64,000 bases of DNA from Umbelopsis ramanniana AG (Eukaryota > Mucoromycota > Umbelopsidomycetes > Umbelopsidales > Umbelopsidaceae). Below the pieces are notes generated by a model, which saw only the letters and a program-made list of their open reading frames with translations, searched no databases and was not told the origin of the DNA. Positions within the stretch are counted from its first letter, which is position 1. The number at the start of each line of letters is the position of its first letter. The translations under genes and the position numbers were made by a program. The stretch spans positions 186,001 to 250,000 of the forward strand of contig NW_026252118.1 of assembly GCF_025399195.1 (NCBI RefSeq). Reading direction: 5' to 3'. Below are positions 49,441 through 62,763 of this stretch, piece by piece.

Positions 49441-52010
49441 TTATTTGTGAGATTTGCGGTTGGCTTGTGCTCGCTTTTGAGACTTGACCAAATTACCCAA
49501 TGGCGTTTGATCAATGGTAGCGTTTCGCATGAATGCTAGGGCTTCAGTCTGGTTGGTTGGATTGTATTCGATTTGAGACCTCTGCTGCTGAATATATCGG
49601 CTTTGTTCCTCCAACTGGTATGAGAGATGTTAGATACAACGGTTAGCTCAAAACCTGTCACCTTATTATGCCAGCCTACCTTTTCTTTGAGTGTTTGGAT
49701 CTGTCGCATAAAGTGGGGATTCTTCGCTCTTTGCTGTTGTACCGAAAGCTAACAGATCATTATGCATTAGTCTATTGTGGGAAACCTTTGCTCGCAGAAT
49801 TTCCATCGCAGCACTCACCTCAACAACGGCAGGAATGGCAAGTTCAGGGAATGCAATCGACAATCCATAACAAGCATAATATTCTATTAAACAGCTATGA
49901 AGCTCTTTCAAAATCTCGTTCTAGTATCAACCAAGGAAACATTAGTGCCTTCGCCAACGATATGCATGAACATGCCCCAAATATATGTCATCTTACCTGG
50001 TAAACCTTGCCGTGCAAATATTCCTTTGGAGCCTTGATGATAATCGACCAGTCCAAGGACGGCATAGATCCAGGCTTGGGCTTACTTCTGACTTCAGCCA
50101 AATTGAAGAGCTCAAACAAGTAAGGCGCAAGGGGAATGTAGGTTTCGGTGACTTTCGCAAGGTCTATAAGCATTCTTATCAAATGGAAGCGCAAAGGAAG
50201 GAATTGGACGGATGGGTTTAATCTAGAAGACGAGGTTAGAGTATGTACACATGGCTCGTAGTAACAAATGCTCTCCTACCTGATCAGTTGCGTAGAAATT
50301 TGTACCAAAGAGTAAGTTATCTCAGAGAGCTGTGATGGTTTTGCACCTTCTTGCGCAGCCGTGCTACAGATGACTCCAACAATAGTGGCCCAAAATTTGA
50401 GACAATTTAAATATTGCCAACTCAAAACAACCTTCATGGTTTCCTGAGTTCGAGGGTTAGTGCTGTGTGTACCTCCCCTAGGCCATACGTTCTAAATACA
50501 TACCTTTGTTTTGCTCTTCGTGGCAGTCTCCAAATGCTGAGTTAATTGCTGTACATATACAGCAGCGTGTTGGAAAGCATGCCTGTCGTTTGCACGATAA
50601 ATACTGACAGCAGAGGTTCTCATTTCATCCAAAGCAGAAGGTGATTCCTCGAAAACTTGTTGGCCATTTCGTGCATAGGTTATGTAGACACATTTGAGGA
50701 CATGACTCAATAAGGTTGATTTCTTTTGTGTCTTGTCACCAATAGGTACACTGGACAAGTTGCACAAATTCTTCATGCATTGCAATCGCACGGGACTTGA
50801 AACCATAGGTGAAGACCACAATTTAAGTAGGATCTGGACCATTCGAGTCAGTAACGCGAATGTTAACAGTATGCTCTCTACCGAAAACTCACCTTGACAT
50901 ATGCCTTCCTTGCTAGAGGAAGCACGGCAATGTAGGAGACCAAAGTGTTCGTTTGTTCCAGAAGCACTTCATACAGTTCGTCGTCTGCAACATCATGTAA
51001 AATACGCAACAGACTGTTGCAGTAAAGTCGTGCAACCGGTTGCAACTCGCCCCATTTGCTGGAACTTGTAGGACCGCCTTGCTTCTTGGGGATTAGGTTT
51101 GCATTGATCAGCAAGGGCGCTGTATCAAGCACCGTAGCAAGTACCTTCATGAACACTGACCAGAATGATTAGTAAAATTTTGCTTGTTGTCCATAGCATA
51201 ATCACGTCTAGCTTACCTGTTTCGCTGTTGATCTGATAACGGCATGAAGTGTTGTACTTTTCATCCATAAGTGACATTGCACGGAATGTCAACAAAATAT
51301 CTTTGAGGGAGTTGATTGTAGGAGTCTGTTCAAGACGTTTGATCCATTCTTGCAACATCTCCTTTGTGACAATGGTTGATCCTTCCTCCGCTTCATCCAT
51401 TTCATCATCACTTTCTTCTTCATTTGGATCTTCGGCCTGTTCAGGCAAATTTATATCCTCTATACCTTTGAATGTGTCGAGAATATCCAGATCAGCCTCC
51501 TAGTCATTGCAATCATGGTCAATACAAGGATCAAATCGGTGCATACTGCTTCATTTTGATCAATTACATTGTCATCGTTTAACTCCAGAGCTTCCTCATC
51601 GTTCAATAGGCAGTCGACATTCAAAAAGTCACTGACATTCAGTTTGCTTTAAAAAAAATTGAGATATTAGCCATGATAAAACTCGTCGAGTGGAAAAGAA
51701 ATTTGCTTGAAGCTTCACCTAATGTCCAACGATCCTGATTTCTTTCCTTCTGCGGCATCTGTTTTCTCTTCCGAGGCATGTCCATTTTCTAGAATAGGCC
51801 AAAAAATATTGTCAATATTGCAACAAGAATCTCGGTGTAGTGGGTGTCAAAGGAGATCGGTGCATTACCATTTGGACGATCGCCTCTGTTGCGGCTTTCC
51901 TGACGCTTCTTGAATGCTCTATTGACTTTCTGCTGCTTTTTTCTTCTTTCTATAGTCTGCTTCAAGTGGTTTTTCTGAAATTTGACGGTGGATTTCTTGA
52001 GTTTTGCCAT
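49441..52010 (-). CDS. NOC2: Nucleolar complex protein 2
   Basis: Eleven exons: 51869-52010, 51719-51788, 51547-51646, 51217-51499, 50893-51155, 50504-50833, 50280-50443, 49997-50222, 49819-49920, 49680-49748 and 49441-49614, giving 640 residues. A basic N-terminus (KKSTVKFQKNHLKQTIERRK) is followed by an acidic stretch (DPNEEESDDEMDEAEEG) and an alpha-helical repeat domain with Noc2 signatures SPVRLQCMKNLCNLS, QYLNCLKFWATIV, PLRFHLIRMLIDL and a C-terminal PVVELS-like segment (PELAIPAVVELS). Noc2 works with Noc1 and then Noc3 in assembling and exporting pre-60S subunits in the nucleolus and nucleoplasm. The size is slightly short of yeast Noc2 (about 710). Confidence 0.93.
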
Positions 52011-53012
52011 TGTCAGGTATTAATGGTAATGGAGTGCCTTGCAGCAAAAAAAATTGGCAGTCCTTGCCAGCGAAAGGCAGTCCGAAGTTTTTTTTTTTTT
52101 GGGATAACCATGGGCCAAAATTTTGTCATGGAAACGCTTATTGCTTGCAGATAAAGAAGCACTTTGGTCACATCCAACGGCCGTCATTTTCCTTCAAACC
52201 AAATACGCAATCACTCTTCGGTAAATCACATGGCAACAATTTTTATATGTTCCAGGCAATGTGAAGCAGCAACTCTCAACAAAGTAAACATTGTCAAGAT
52301 TCTTCTATGTAATATAGGCTACAATAGAACGATTACCAGGTATTCGCAGGATAAGTCCGTCTAGGAAACGGTAAGTTTAAACACATTGTGCTTCCTTGAC
52401 AAAGAAGGCTCACCGATTCGGTTGAGTCAGGTGGGGTTAGGCTAGGCTGGGCTGGGCTCAGCTTAACATTACATGTCGAATCTTCGTCTATTGAAGTATG
52501 TAAAGCACTTCATCGGGCTCTTCAAGCATATTGCTTCATGTTTACTTCGAATATTTCCCCTGAGCCACAAATCCACTCTTCAAGAAGGCTTCTCATCTTG
52601 CCAATCCTGGCCTTGTCAAACTAAATTGCCATGTTTTAACGCATATCTCACTGCGCAGTACTGTTTTAAGCTGCCTATCAATTAAAAATAAATCGAACCT
52701 CAAAGTGGCTTCATCCAAAGCGATCTTTAGCTAAAAAAAAAAACCACCTATATTTTACATTTGATACTTAACAAAGTCGATTATACTGACTGTGAGATGT
52801 AACGCAGTGCAGTGCGGCTGGTTGTTAGGAGAAGCAATGAATTCCCCAGAAATTCAAAAGTACAACTTCGTACAACAAAGTAAGCCTGCTGTACGACCAC
52901 TGCGCCTCGTTATACAAGGCGATATTTTGGACCCAAAAAAAAAAATTATTATTGCACCTTTACATTATCGAAGCTATTTCTTTTACTTTCTCTTCGTTTA
53001 GAGACTGCAAAT
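52011..53012. other. Divergent intergenic region, NOC2 / kelch gene
   Basis: Promoter space for both genes. A short pentamer array lies at 52436-52465. A 70-codon plus-strand frame at 52473 has no domain and is not accepted. Confidence 0.5.
52436..52465 (+). repeat. Pentamer tandem array (GCTGG-like units)
   Basis: Six successive five-base units read GTTAG, GCTAG, GCTGG, GCTGG, GCTCA, GCTTA. A very short, imperfect microsatellite in the NOC2/kelch promoter region. Confidence 0.7.
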
Positions 53013-55150
53013 ATGAAGTCATGGTTAAATGCCCTGGCACTGACTTCAGGTTTGGTCCATCTAACAGCTGCTATTGCCCCTTCTCCCACTAGGTGGGCAT
53101 CTGGTACAGTTCCTTTCCCACAGACTACACAGAAATTAAACTATAATCCAACACAAACCTTCATTCTGTAGAGTGTACAACCGTTGGAAAAACCATCTAT
53201 TGTTATGGCGGTATCTTCACAACTCCTGCTCAAAACTTCCCTCAGTCCGATACCTGGTCGATCGATGTCTCTACAGATTTTTCAATCAACTCTGCGTCTT
53301 GGACGAACGTCACCCACAACGGCGACTTTGCAACCACCGCCTGTGGTTTTGAAGCCATGGTACCTCTGAAAGATGGCGTATCATTCCTTGTCAACGGTGG
53401 TATGAGCGTCCCATTCAACCAAAGTGAAGTCAACCAAACGACGATTTTCAATACAGTCACCAAAACATGGACGACCGTCAACAGCTCCGGTATCGCTCAA
53501 GCCCGCCAGCATACGGCCGCCATCGATGGAAACGGCCGAGTTTGGCTTTGGGGTGGTGTGAGGTACATTACAACGTTGAAAACACCTATTATCTCGCAAA
53601 AGCTAACCATGGCTGATGCGCATCCCCCTTCACAGCGATTACCAAACTGGATATACTAACGAGTCTTATTGGGGTGCTTTTACCACGCTGGATCCCGGAG
53701 TACGTCGGATTCATTTTTTTTCATGCTTTTTCATATTCCATGCACTTTACTTATTCATTGTATAGACTGGGCTGTGGACTGGCACCTCCGGATCCGCCGG
53801 CAATGCTGATGCCCGGGTTGGACATACTATGACTATGACCTCGAGTGGCGTTATTCATATCGTTGGTGGCCTAGTGGCGACAAGACTCACCACTTTGGAT
53901 TCTACTGGCCGTTCTCAATGGAGTCTAAGTGCTGCTTCCATGAGCGACGTTCCTCAGTATAATACTAATAATGGAGAATGGAACCTAGTAACGGCTTCTG
54001 GCTCCATTCCACCATCGCGAAATCTCCATACTGCTACCCTTGGTAAGATAAGCTACCAAATATCAAATATTCTAAACTCAACCTCTTTGTAACCTTGATT
54101 TGCTCCTCTTTAGCTGCCGATGGAAACACCATCATTGTATTTGGAGGCTCTGTAGGTAAGCAGACAATACAAGCTTGCATCATTGATTGCCGACAAAAGA
54201 ATTGACAATCAACCCAAAATAATCATAGCCAATAATCTTAGTAGTGTGATGGGCGACCTGTACATCTATGATACTACTAAAACTTACTGGACCGCTGTAA
54301 ACGCCAACGGTGGCCCAAGTCCTCGAGCCGGTCACAGTGGTAAGTAGCAGAATCCAGAACATGATAGCGGCATAAACAGCAATGTATTCACTCCCTCACC
54401 CATTATTTCACCTTCTTAGCCGTCCAAGTGAGCACCACTATGTTTGTCATGTTTGGTTATGATTATACTCTTGGATCTTTGTCAGACATTCACGCCTTAG
54501 ACACTGTGAACTGGAGATGGGTTACGCAATTTAGTGCTACAGGCTATCCAACTTTAGGATCTGGCACCAATGGCACTAATACAACTACTTCCAATTCAGG
54601 AGGTACTACTAGTACCTCTAGCGGACTCGGTACTGGAGCCATTGCTGGTATTGCAGTTGGTGCTGCTGCCGTCGTTGTAAGTTGATAGCGATGTAATTTA
54701 TTTGAAAAATAGTCAGTCACTGATACATTGCCATCTTTATAGATTGGTGCTGCTGGCCTTATTTTCTTGCGCCTTCGACGTAAGAAGAATGGTAGACCTG
54801 CTTACGCGCAAGCTGCTACTGGAAACTTTTCACAGCAACCTCCCATGCAAAACAGACCAATGCCTCCGCTTCACCAGCTTTCTGGTCAGCCTGAGGAAAT
54901 CCTGTTTAATAACGCAAGTCAATCCGAAAGCAAGGGCTCATTCTATGGCCAAAGTCCCGCTCAACAACAATTCGGCTCGCATGGACTTCCTAGTACCACT
55001 GGTACTGAACCCACCGACGCCACTCCACCTTACACCTTGGGTGCCTCCCAACCTCCTCACACCTATGGAAATACCTTCACTAGTAAACCTGATGCTGTAG
55101 ATGTTCCTCATTTTACCCTCCAACCAAGCAAGCCTAATGAGGATGACTAA
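53013..55150 (+). CDS. Kelch-repeat cell-surface protein with one membrane span
   Basis: Eight exons: 53013-53103, 53172-53562, 53636-53699, 53766-54042, 54114-54155, 54229-54339, 54420-54676 and 54743-55150, giving 546 residues. Residues 1-22 form a signal peptide (SWLNALALTSGLVHLTAAIA). About residues 28-385 are kelch blades with the usual motifs: GKTIYCYGGIF, GRVWLWGG, NTIIVFGGS and SPRAGHSAVQV. A Ser/Thr/Gly linker precedes one membrane span (GAIAGIAVGAAAVVVIGAAG) and a cytoplasmic Pro/Gln/Ser-rich tail of about 130 residues. Such extracellular kelch propellers with one span are a common fungal surface-protein layout. They probably bind carbohydrate or other surface ligands; the specificity is not known. 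Confidence 0.88.
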
Positions 55151-55647
55151 AGATTTTGATCTGCTTGATGCTGTATGTCTTTGCCTCTACGCTTCCCTTC
55201 TCCAATCATACTTTTCTTTGTTCATACTATATCTGCTAGTTATATAGCCCACCCACTGTCACTAAATGCAAATAAACTGTGTACAACATACTTGTCTTTG
55301 TTCAATACATGCTTGAGTTTTTTACGTAGCTGATAGAATAGATATCGACAAACGAAAGAATAAATTGGTGTTGCAAGACTAGAATTGTCAACGTCATTTA
55401 TATTGAAGTCTTCCGACTTTGTGCATTATCTTTTCCTAAAACTCGAGTTGTTATTGCTGACTGTTTCAATGTAATTCCTGTATGATAACCACAAGTTAGC
55501 AAAAAGTATGGCTCTCTGTTTTAGAGGTGTGGACGTGCAGAGGAGGCGGCAGTCACAGGTAATGTCAGTCAGGCTGGAATTTTTGTATATGCCAACGCTT
55601 TCGCCTTGTTCGTTTCCAGTCCGATCCTCTGGGTGTCTTTTAAGGAC
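55151..55647. other. Intergenic / possible missing 5' exon
   Basis: Lies between the kelch gene stop and the first exon of the next gene. The last ~120 bases read open in frame with that gene's first exon, and an ATG at 55509 starts another open stretch, so an additional upstream exon is possible. Confidence 0.4.
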
Positions 55648-57319
55648 ATGTTGGATTTGCCAACGGTAATGCTTGTATTCACTGTGGTCCAAGTAGCTAT
55701 CTGTACTGATATGGCTTTTTGTTCTTAGCTTAGTCAAGTTTTGCTTGCAGAACAGCAGCAGATTCAATTGTTACTGACAATAGCGGAATATGCTAAAGTA
55801 GTCACTGCACTTCCTGATCACCAAAAGGAACGGGACATTCAAAATCTGACCCAAAAACAAGCACAGAAGCATGCTTCAATTACTGAAAGCAATGCTGGCT
55901 CTGTTACCGACGAAGACGACTATTCACTGGAGGTAGAAATTCCTCGACCACAAATTGATCTTTGGAAACCCATTGGACAAACCGGCGATTTCGATGGCCT
56001 TGAGCATGACCCTGACACCGGTATTGCCTTGAATTTTGATAATGAATTGCAACGGCAACCTTTGAGCCCCGATAAAATACCTTTTGCTGAAGTGACTCAA
56101 CTCCCAACCTCCCCACCAAGACATGCGCGACAATCATTAAGTATGTCCTTACACATTTCTTTCGCATCATAACAGTTACACTAGTATTACATACGTCTAA
56201 TCCTGAAATCATCAATGAAACAGTATATTCCAAGGTGCAATCGAATGCTTTTCCTGCATCACCGTCTCCAACGGTAGTAGCCAAAACAACCAACGGCGAC
56301 ATCAATCCGTCAATTGACCATGTTACAATAGAACCATTATCACCATCGCAATCCGTAGAGACACAATCCCAAGATGATATGGAAAAGAGACTATATAATG
56401 AAGCTTCCGAGACCGATGACATGACGGTACCGCGGTCGTCGCAGAAGGTAAATATAGACAAGTGTTAAATCAATCAAAGTCAATATCCGTATATTGATGC
56501 TTACCAAAGCGAAAGACAATGGCACCACAACAAGGTGTTTTGGATTCATTGCCAATTCGGCCTACCAGGCCTAATGAAATTCCATCGGTCATCAGGGATG
56601 AGGTGGATGGACCTGAGAATCCGGAACTTCCAATAATACCGAAGGCACTGCTTGATATGACGCATGAAGCTGATGATTCCGTTGTACCTCAATTCAACGA
56701 TGATGAGGATGACGTCTACATTCAAGGCAATTATATAGAGGGATATTCATCGCTGAATGGTTCCACGATCATGACCAGTGGCAAGAGAAGAACAAAAGAA
56801 AAGATCAAGAAAGACGATCAGCGCATAGTAACCTACAGAGGCTCCTCTCCAGGCGGTACAGCTGTCGACATTATTGAAATCTTGGACACTCCCTCTCCGC
56901 CAGATACAATTCAATACAAAGACCACGCTAAAAACTTGGCCAACAACGGTAAGTGGGAGTTTACTGGCAAGGCGGCATTATGTTGTTGCTCACATACCTA
57001 TTTGATTTCCTTTCTAGGCTACCTATACCCATCCCAGTCATTTGATCCAGATCAGTCAATCCAGCTTCCAGCTGACGAAATGGACAATGTGGCAGAACAA
57101 GTCAACAGTGAAGATGTAGATATGGCACCATACGATACTAGTCAAGCAGTATCTGAGAAGATTGCTGCTATGGATGACCGAGAACGTGCTCTTGCCACAC
57201 GCTTCAAACCTCTTCGTGCTAAGCGACTTCGATATAGTCGAAGTGGACTTACTCGATCTTATGCTAAAAGCATGAACGTAAAGCAGGCTAATAGAGGATG
57301 GATCAAGCGACGGCGATGA
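55648..57319 (+). CDS. Unrecognised acidic protein with basic tail, nuclear-type
   Basis: Five exons: 55648-55665, 55729-56140, 56224-56447, 56510-56948 and 57018-57319, giving 464 residues. No family recognised. A short helical segment at residues 7-30 (SQVLLAEQQQIQLLLTIAEY) is followed by long acidic, Ser/Pro-rich sequence that is probably disordered. Basic clusters GKRRTKEKIKKDD and RAKRLRYSR look like nuclear localisation signals, and the C-terminus ends WIKRRR. A nuclear scaffold or regulatory protein is possible. The first exon is only 18 bases, and because the upstream reading is also open the true start may lie further 5'. Confidence 0.6.
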
Positions 57320-58039
57320 GTTTTGCTCTTTGTTTTCTGTTTTTTTTTTCTTGGTTTTTTGTTGGTCAGAACAATAATGCCTCCATGTAATTTTAGCTAC
57401 CTTTGTAAAAGTCGAATACTATCTTAATTATCCCTTGTACCAAAAATTGCCGACGTTGTGTTTCTTGTGTTGTCATTTATTTATTTCAAGCGGGTAAAGA
57501 TTTGCAAAAGCTGAAAGTATCATCAATGCTTTAAGGAACACAAAACTTGATGGTCAGCGAAATTACCCATTATAAGAAACCACATATTACCAGAATGGGA
57601 GCAACTAGCCGCATGCAAGGTCACCGGCTAGAAATTACCATGAAGTCTCAGCTTCATCATTCGGTTTTTGGTTTGTACTCTCAAAGCTGTTGTTGTGAGT
57701 ACACAGCTCCGCCGGTATAACGTTAGGCCAGTACTCCGAAAAAAATGGTGTGCGTGAGACCCCAGAGTTAACCACCCTCAATTCAATTTCATGGCATAAA
57801 GGCCAATTGTCCTATCACACATGCCCATGCCAATTTGAACTACTGATTTGCGTCCACAGCGGTGTCATAGAATTTGTTATAGTACTATTGCAAGGCAGAA
57901 AGAGAAGCAAAATTCAACCAATATAGTAATTGTACAACCCCGTTCCTTTACTCAGAGATCCTTGATTGTACGACAATTAAGAACACTTTTAAAAACGAGG
58001 GGCACGGCGGACATACATCAGGTCGCCATAGCACTAGAA
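57320..58039. other. Intergenic upstream of the LysM gene
   Basis: No gene or RNA recognised. The frame of the LysM gene stays open upstream of its ATG, but this part has no signal peptide-like sequence. Confidence 0.5.
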
Positions 58040-61000
58040 ATGATACCGAAACGACTGTTGCTACCAGCTACGCTAGCGGCATTGTTCCTTGTAAGTTCAG
58101 GAGATGCCTTGTGCAGTGCCAACTATAAGGTAGTCGCAGGTGATACTTGCGCCAGCATTGAATCAGCCAACAGTATCTCGGACACTCTGTTCCATTCACT
58201 GAATCCTGTAGTCAAAAGTGATTGCTCAAACTTGAAGGTGGGGCAGGCAGTGTGCCTTAAATCAACTGAAACCACCACGTTTACCGCGACACCCACGGCA
58301 GCTCCCGCTTTCACCGGCTGTGCCTATGCGTACGTGATCAAAGCTAACGATACATGTTCAAGTATGGAAGCACTCACTGGTATATCAGACGCCGAGTTCC
58401 ATAAGCTCAACCCGTCGATCAACGCCAACTGCACAAATCTGGCCATAGGGCAAACCATTTGTTTGGCAGGCAAACCGGCAGTGGTGCAGCCTCCTTGCTT
58501 CAAGTGGTACACCGCCGTGCCAGGAGATAGCTGTAACAGTATACAATATGCGTACAAGTTAACAACTAGCCAATTTTCTCAATGCAACCCAAATCTCAAT
58601 TGCTCTTCTCTCGTCGGTCAAGATGTTTGCATCAGTTGTGCTGCACAGAATCCAGTTTGTACATCCATTCACCAAGCTGTTGTAGGAGAAAGCTGCTATG
58701 GTTTAGCCTCATCTCTCAACAAGACCACGCAAGCCTGGCTGACCTGCAATCCCGGCCTGTATACTTGTCCGCGGTTAATAGTTGGTGAACATGTCTGTAA
58801 CAGTTGTGATCCGGTACAGCCACTCTGTCGACGCTTTTATCAGTTAACTTCCGGTGACACAATTTCCGGTATTGCACAGAAGGAAGGGACATATACTGCG
58901 CTGCTGTTGGCTAACAATCCTAATCTGAATACAACATCGTTAACCCCTGGCAATTACATCTGTTCTTCAAATACTGAAGAGCCTTTTTGCTACAAGAAAT
59001 CAATTGCTGTAGAAGGTCAAGACTGTAGTACTTTTGCAGCTGCAAACAACATCTCTTTGGCTCAGTTACTGCTGTACAACCCATTTGTATTCGCTAACTG
59101 CAGCAATTTCTATGTGGGGTAAGCTTTCTGTTCACTTTTCACTTGTACATGCCAAAATTGTTTTATACTTACTGGGTCTTGCATTTAGGGATCGTTTCTG
59201 TGTACAAGGGGTAGCTTCAGCATTAGGACAAAGTAGCTGTGCTACGACCTATACAGTACAAAGCGGAGATACCTGCTGTAAGTACCTGGGTATTCCCAAG
59301 TACCGTCAGACGCCTGACTAGTCACAATAATCTAACTACTCTCGTATAGCTTCAATCACTTCCAAAGTTGGTGGATACTTCAAAGGCTTGGTGGTTCTAA
59401 ATGGGAAGTTCCTCAATAGACTATGCACAGATTTGCAGGTAAGTTCGATGGCCTAACATTGTACCGTAAGCAGCTCTTTAACTGTGCATTTTTCCAAAGG
59501 TTGGAGAAGTCTTATGCATTGATAATGGCCAAATTCCATGCCATCAAACTGTTTCTGTCAAGGCCGGAGAGTCTTGTACCACAATTGCTATCGCTGCCAA
59601 CATTAGTATTAACGCTCTAGTGGCGCTTAATCCCTTCCTGGATCAACGTTGTACGGAAATATATCCAGGTACATTGTTGTACGCACTGCATGACATGACC
59701 TGCTAGCATTGTTATTCATATTAACCTTGTGTTATGTGTATATTTCAGGCGACAATCTATGTATCTTATCACCATTGTTGGCAGACATGACAGATATCAC
59801 ACCGCCGCAACCTATCGTACCAATGCTACATGCACCCATTCAGTGTGTGAAAAACATAACCTTGACAACTGCCACATCATGCTTTGATCTATTGCTACCA
59901 AACAAGATATCTTCCATTGACCTGAAGGTTCTTAATCCCGGAATCAACTGTACTCAACTGCTACCTGCATCGAGTACGATTTGTAAGTTTGACAGAAAAA
60001 TAATTCATCACCCTGCCCAAATACTCACACAAAGAACATAGGTGTTGCACAGATGCCGCCTGGCTGCACTAAAGCCGCATTGAGTGGTGCAAATCAAACA
60101 TGCCTGGATTGCGCGAATGCCGCCTCAGTTCCCCTGAACCATTTCACCGCTATGAACACTGTAAGTATGATTGAGGCTTATACTGGCAAACCACATATGC
60201 TAAATTATCTTATCGTAGAGGCTCAATTGTATGGCACCTTTACCGCCTGCAACGCCTATTTGTATAAGCGATCCTTTCTCGATATGCTCAGAAACAAAGA
60301 CGATAGTGTCCAGTGATACGTAAGTTTTCAACTTGCAATAATTTTGATCCTCGTTGTGACTAACCACCGATTAAGGTGCCCGAGCTTGCAAGCAATCAAC
60401 GGTCTCAGTATCAATGATTTTGAAGGTTTAAATCGAAATTTGACTTGCTCAAACCTGGTTGTAGGACAAACTGTCTGCGTTTTAGGAAGATTCAGTCTTT
60501 GTAAGCAAACGTACGTGACATCGGCTGGAGACACTTGCACTTCGGTTCTCCGATATTCTTCTTTGAGCACTACTACTCAACTGCAGCAGCTCAATCCATG
60601 GGTAAATTGCTCTTCAGCTCTCACTGTAAGTAGCTCTAGTAATGGTTGTGGATGTCCAATTGCAAGCATTAATACTTCTTTGATGCAGCCATCTACAATA
60701 ATGTGTATCAAACCAAGAGCTTCCCCAGGGTGCAATTTGGTTGCCAAAGTCCAATCTGGAGATACGTGTACGTCAATGGCTGCCCAGTACAACATTACAC
60801 TGTTTGCTTTGCATCAAACAAACCCTTCACTGGATTGCCAGAATTTGAATGCCGGTCAACAGATTTGTGTTGAGTCTCCAGTAATCACCTGCTCAAGAAT
60901 TCATTACATAAGCTCAAATACAACCTGCACCGCAATCGCTGCAGCGTCTAACATTACCATGGATCAATTGAAATTCTACAACCCAACTATTGATTGCAGC

Positions 61001-61582
61001 AACATCTTTATTGGCTCGATTATTTGCACTAGTATAGAGAGGATCGAAGCCATCAATTTCCAACTGATGAGTTCATTAGTGCCGCACCTCGCAACGCTTA
61101 AGAAGAATATTCAAAATGAATACAATGCATATCTGGCGAATCCATCGGCTCAGGTAATTACATCAAAAATGACGTGACCGTTATTATGTTTGCTAAAAGT
61201 TAATATCATACAGATTTTGAGCAAGGTAGAGAATGACTTGACGACAGCTCTCGCTTCCAGCAAAGGTGCATCATTGATAAACGCCCTCAATGCGAATGAC
61301 AGTTACTTTGCTGCATATGAGAGTCGACATTCTACCGATCGACCGTCTCGTTGCAATCGAACTAGCTACAGCTCTGCGACTTCAGGCGCAAGTGCCTGTT
61401 TCTGCGGATCAGCATCTAAAAATCCCTACCTACATTGCTTAGCGTTGTATTCCACAGAAATTAAAAAGTACCTTAGGTCAATTAATGATGGAACCTCCGC
61501 TGCTCACAGCCACTCCGCTAAATTGAAAACCTTGCCAGTAACTGATACAGCTGCTTCAACAAAATCGAGTTCTAATGCTTAG
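58040..61582 (+). CDS. Large secreted multi-LysM protein (about 13 LysM-like repeats)
   Basis: Ten exons: 58040-59118, 59189-59277, 59350-59438, 59500-59668, 59749-59982, 60042-60160, 60219-60319, 60376-60625, 60689-61153 and 61214-61582, giving 987 residues. The start gives a signal peptide (MIPKRLLLPATLAALFLVSS). The chain is then a string of about 13 LysM or LysM-like units, each a Cys-bounded ~45 residues with YxVxxGDTC, a LNP-type turn and VGQxxC ending (for example YKVVAGDTCASIE; LNPSINANCTNL; VGQTVC). Several late repeats are weaker. LysM domains bind chitin or peptidoglycan; fungal LysM proteins can shield cell-wall chitin. No catalytic domain was seen. The last ~150 residues are a separate helical, Ser-rich part. 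One intron (60626-60688, 63 bases) is a multiple of three. Confidence 0.9.
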
Positions 61583-62680
61583 CAACAAAAATTATGGTCT
61601 TGAACTATAAATTCAATTAGAAATTTTCAAACCGATAAAATGTAAATAAATTTCAGAATCAAAAGGAATTTCATTCCTGGATCCAGTATGACTACCGCTC
61701 AAATTGTAGCTTCGTCGGAGTTGAGCTCCCCTGGCAAAACATCATCGTCTTCAATAAAGACAAGGTGGGCGAAAAATCGACCGCCATCAAGACAAATTTT
61801 ATGACTTCAAGCAGTGGGCTGTTACAGTAAGCCAGCATACGTGCTATGCATAATTAAGAACAGGCCATAGGCGAGAAGGGTTGATGCGCTCAAAGGCGAG
61901 TAGAGTCCGGAACTTGAATAGGATGTATGGAGCAAATGCAGAGCGAAGGTCGGGGTGAGTGAATCTCAAAGTGTTTAGTGGCTTGTTTGCTAATAAAATG
62001 GGGGATAAATGTTATATAGGGGATCGATCAGGGCGGCGGGGCAAAAAAAAAAGGTCCGCATAATATTGAGTTCTTACCTTTAGGTGGAAGCAGCGAAAAA
62101 ATGAAAGCGAATAAGCCAAAACCAAAAAAAACTACACTTTGGAGAGCCTTGTCTACCGTAACGATGGATACGTTCTGTTATAAACTCCATATCATTAATC
62201 CCACTTCATGTGAATTGTGTGACCGAATGTCAACGAAATACCCGTGGTGAACTTACACTTTACTTAGAGAGACGTTATTGGCCCTGAGAGGACCTGTCAA
62301 CAGAGTAGCGCCTTTCGTGTCTAGCCTCAAATGATAAGCAGATTTTGATTTCTGCCAAACTGTGTGTCACAGATCCTGGTTTACCACACCTGCCACCAAA
62401 TTCCAACTTGTACATTATCCTACACCTTTGACGTTTGGAGGCAAGCAAACAATACACTGAACAACATCACATTATACAAGTTGATATTCTTGCCTAAAGA
62501 TTAGCTACCTTACACTAATTCATACATTATTTTATCTGTAAAAGTTTTGGTGATTAAATATTTTCGCAATCATGAGCAACTTTTACCACAACATCTCAGT
62601 TATAATCTACTTATTCAAGGTGTGATCAGCACCATAAATTATCAAGATGTATATTAGCTAGTGGTCTCAATTTCAGAATT
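61583..62680. other. Intergenic between LysM gene and tRNA-Leu
   Basis: No gene accepted. The ATG frame at 61688 runs 39 codons without support. An A run (62042-62052) and AT-rich stretches are the only other notable items. Confidence 0.5.
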
Positions 62681-62763
62681 GGAGAGATGGCCGAGTTGGT
62701 CTAAGGCGTCAGGTTAAGGCCCTGATCTCTTCGGAGGCGTGGGTTCGAATCCCACTCTCTTCA
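62681..62763 (+). tRNA. tRNA-Leu (anticodon AAG)
   Basis: A complete 83-base cloverleaf with the long variable arm typical of leucine tRNAs. The acceptor stem GGAGAGA pairs with TCTCTTC. The anticodon stem TCAGG/CCTGA encloses TTAAGGC, giving AAG at 34-36 (A34 probably edited to inosine). The T arm is GTGGG/CCCAC with TTCGAAT. Discriminator A. No intron. A T-rich run follows. Confidence 0.97.

Noticed and set aside
61688-61807. A 39-codon ATG frame downstream of the LysM gene
   Set aside because: Too short and without hydrophobic or conserved features; no splice continuation was found.
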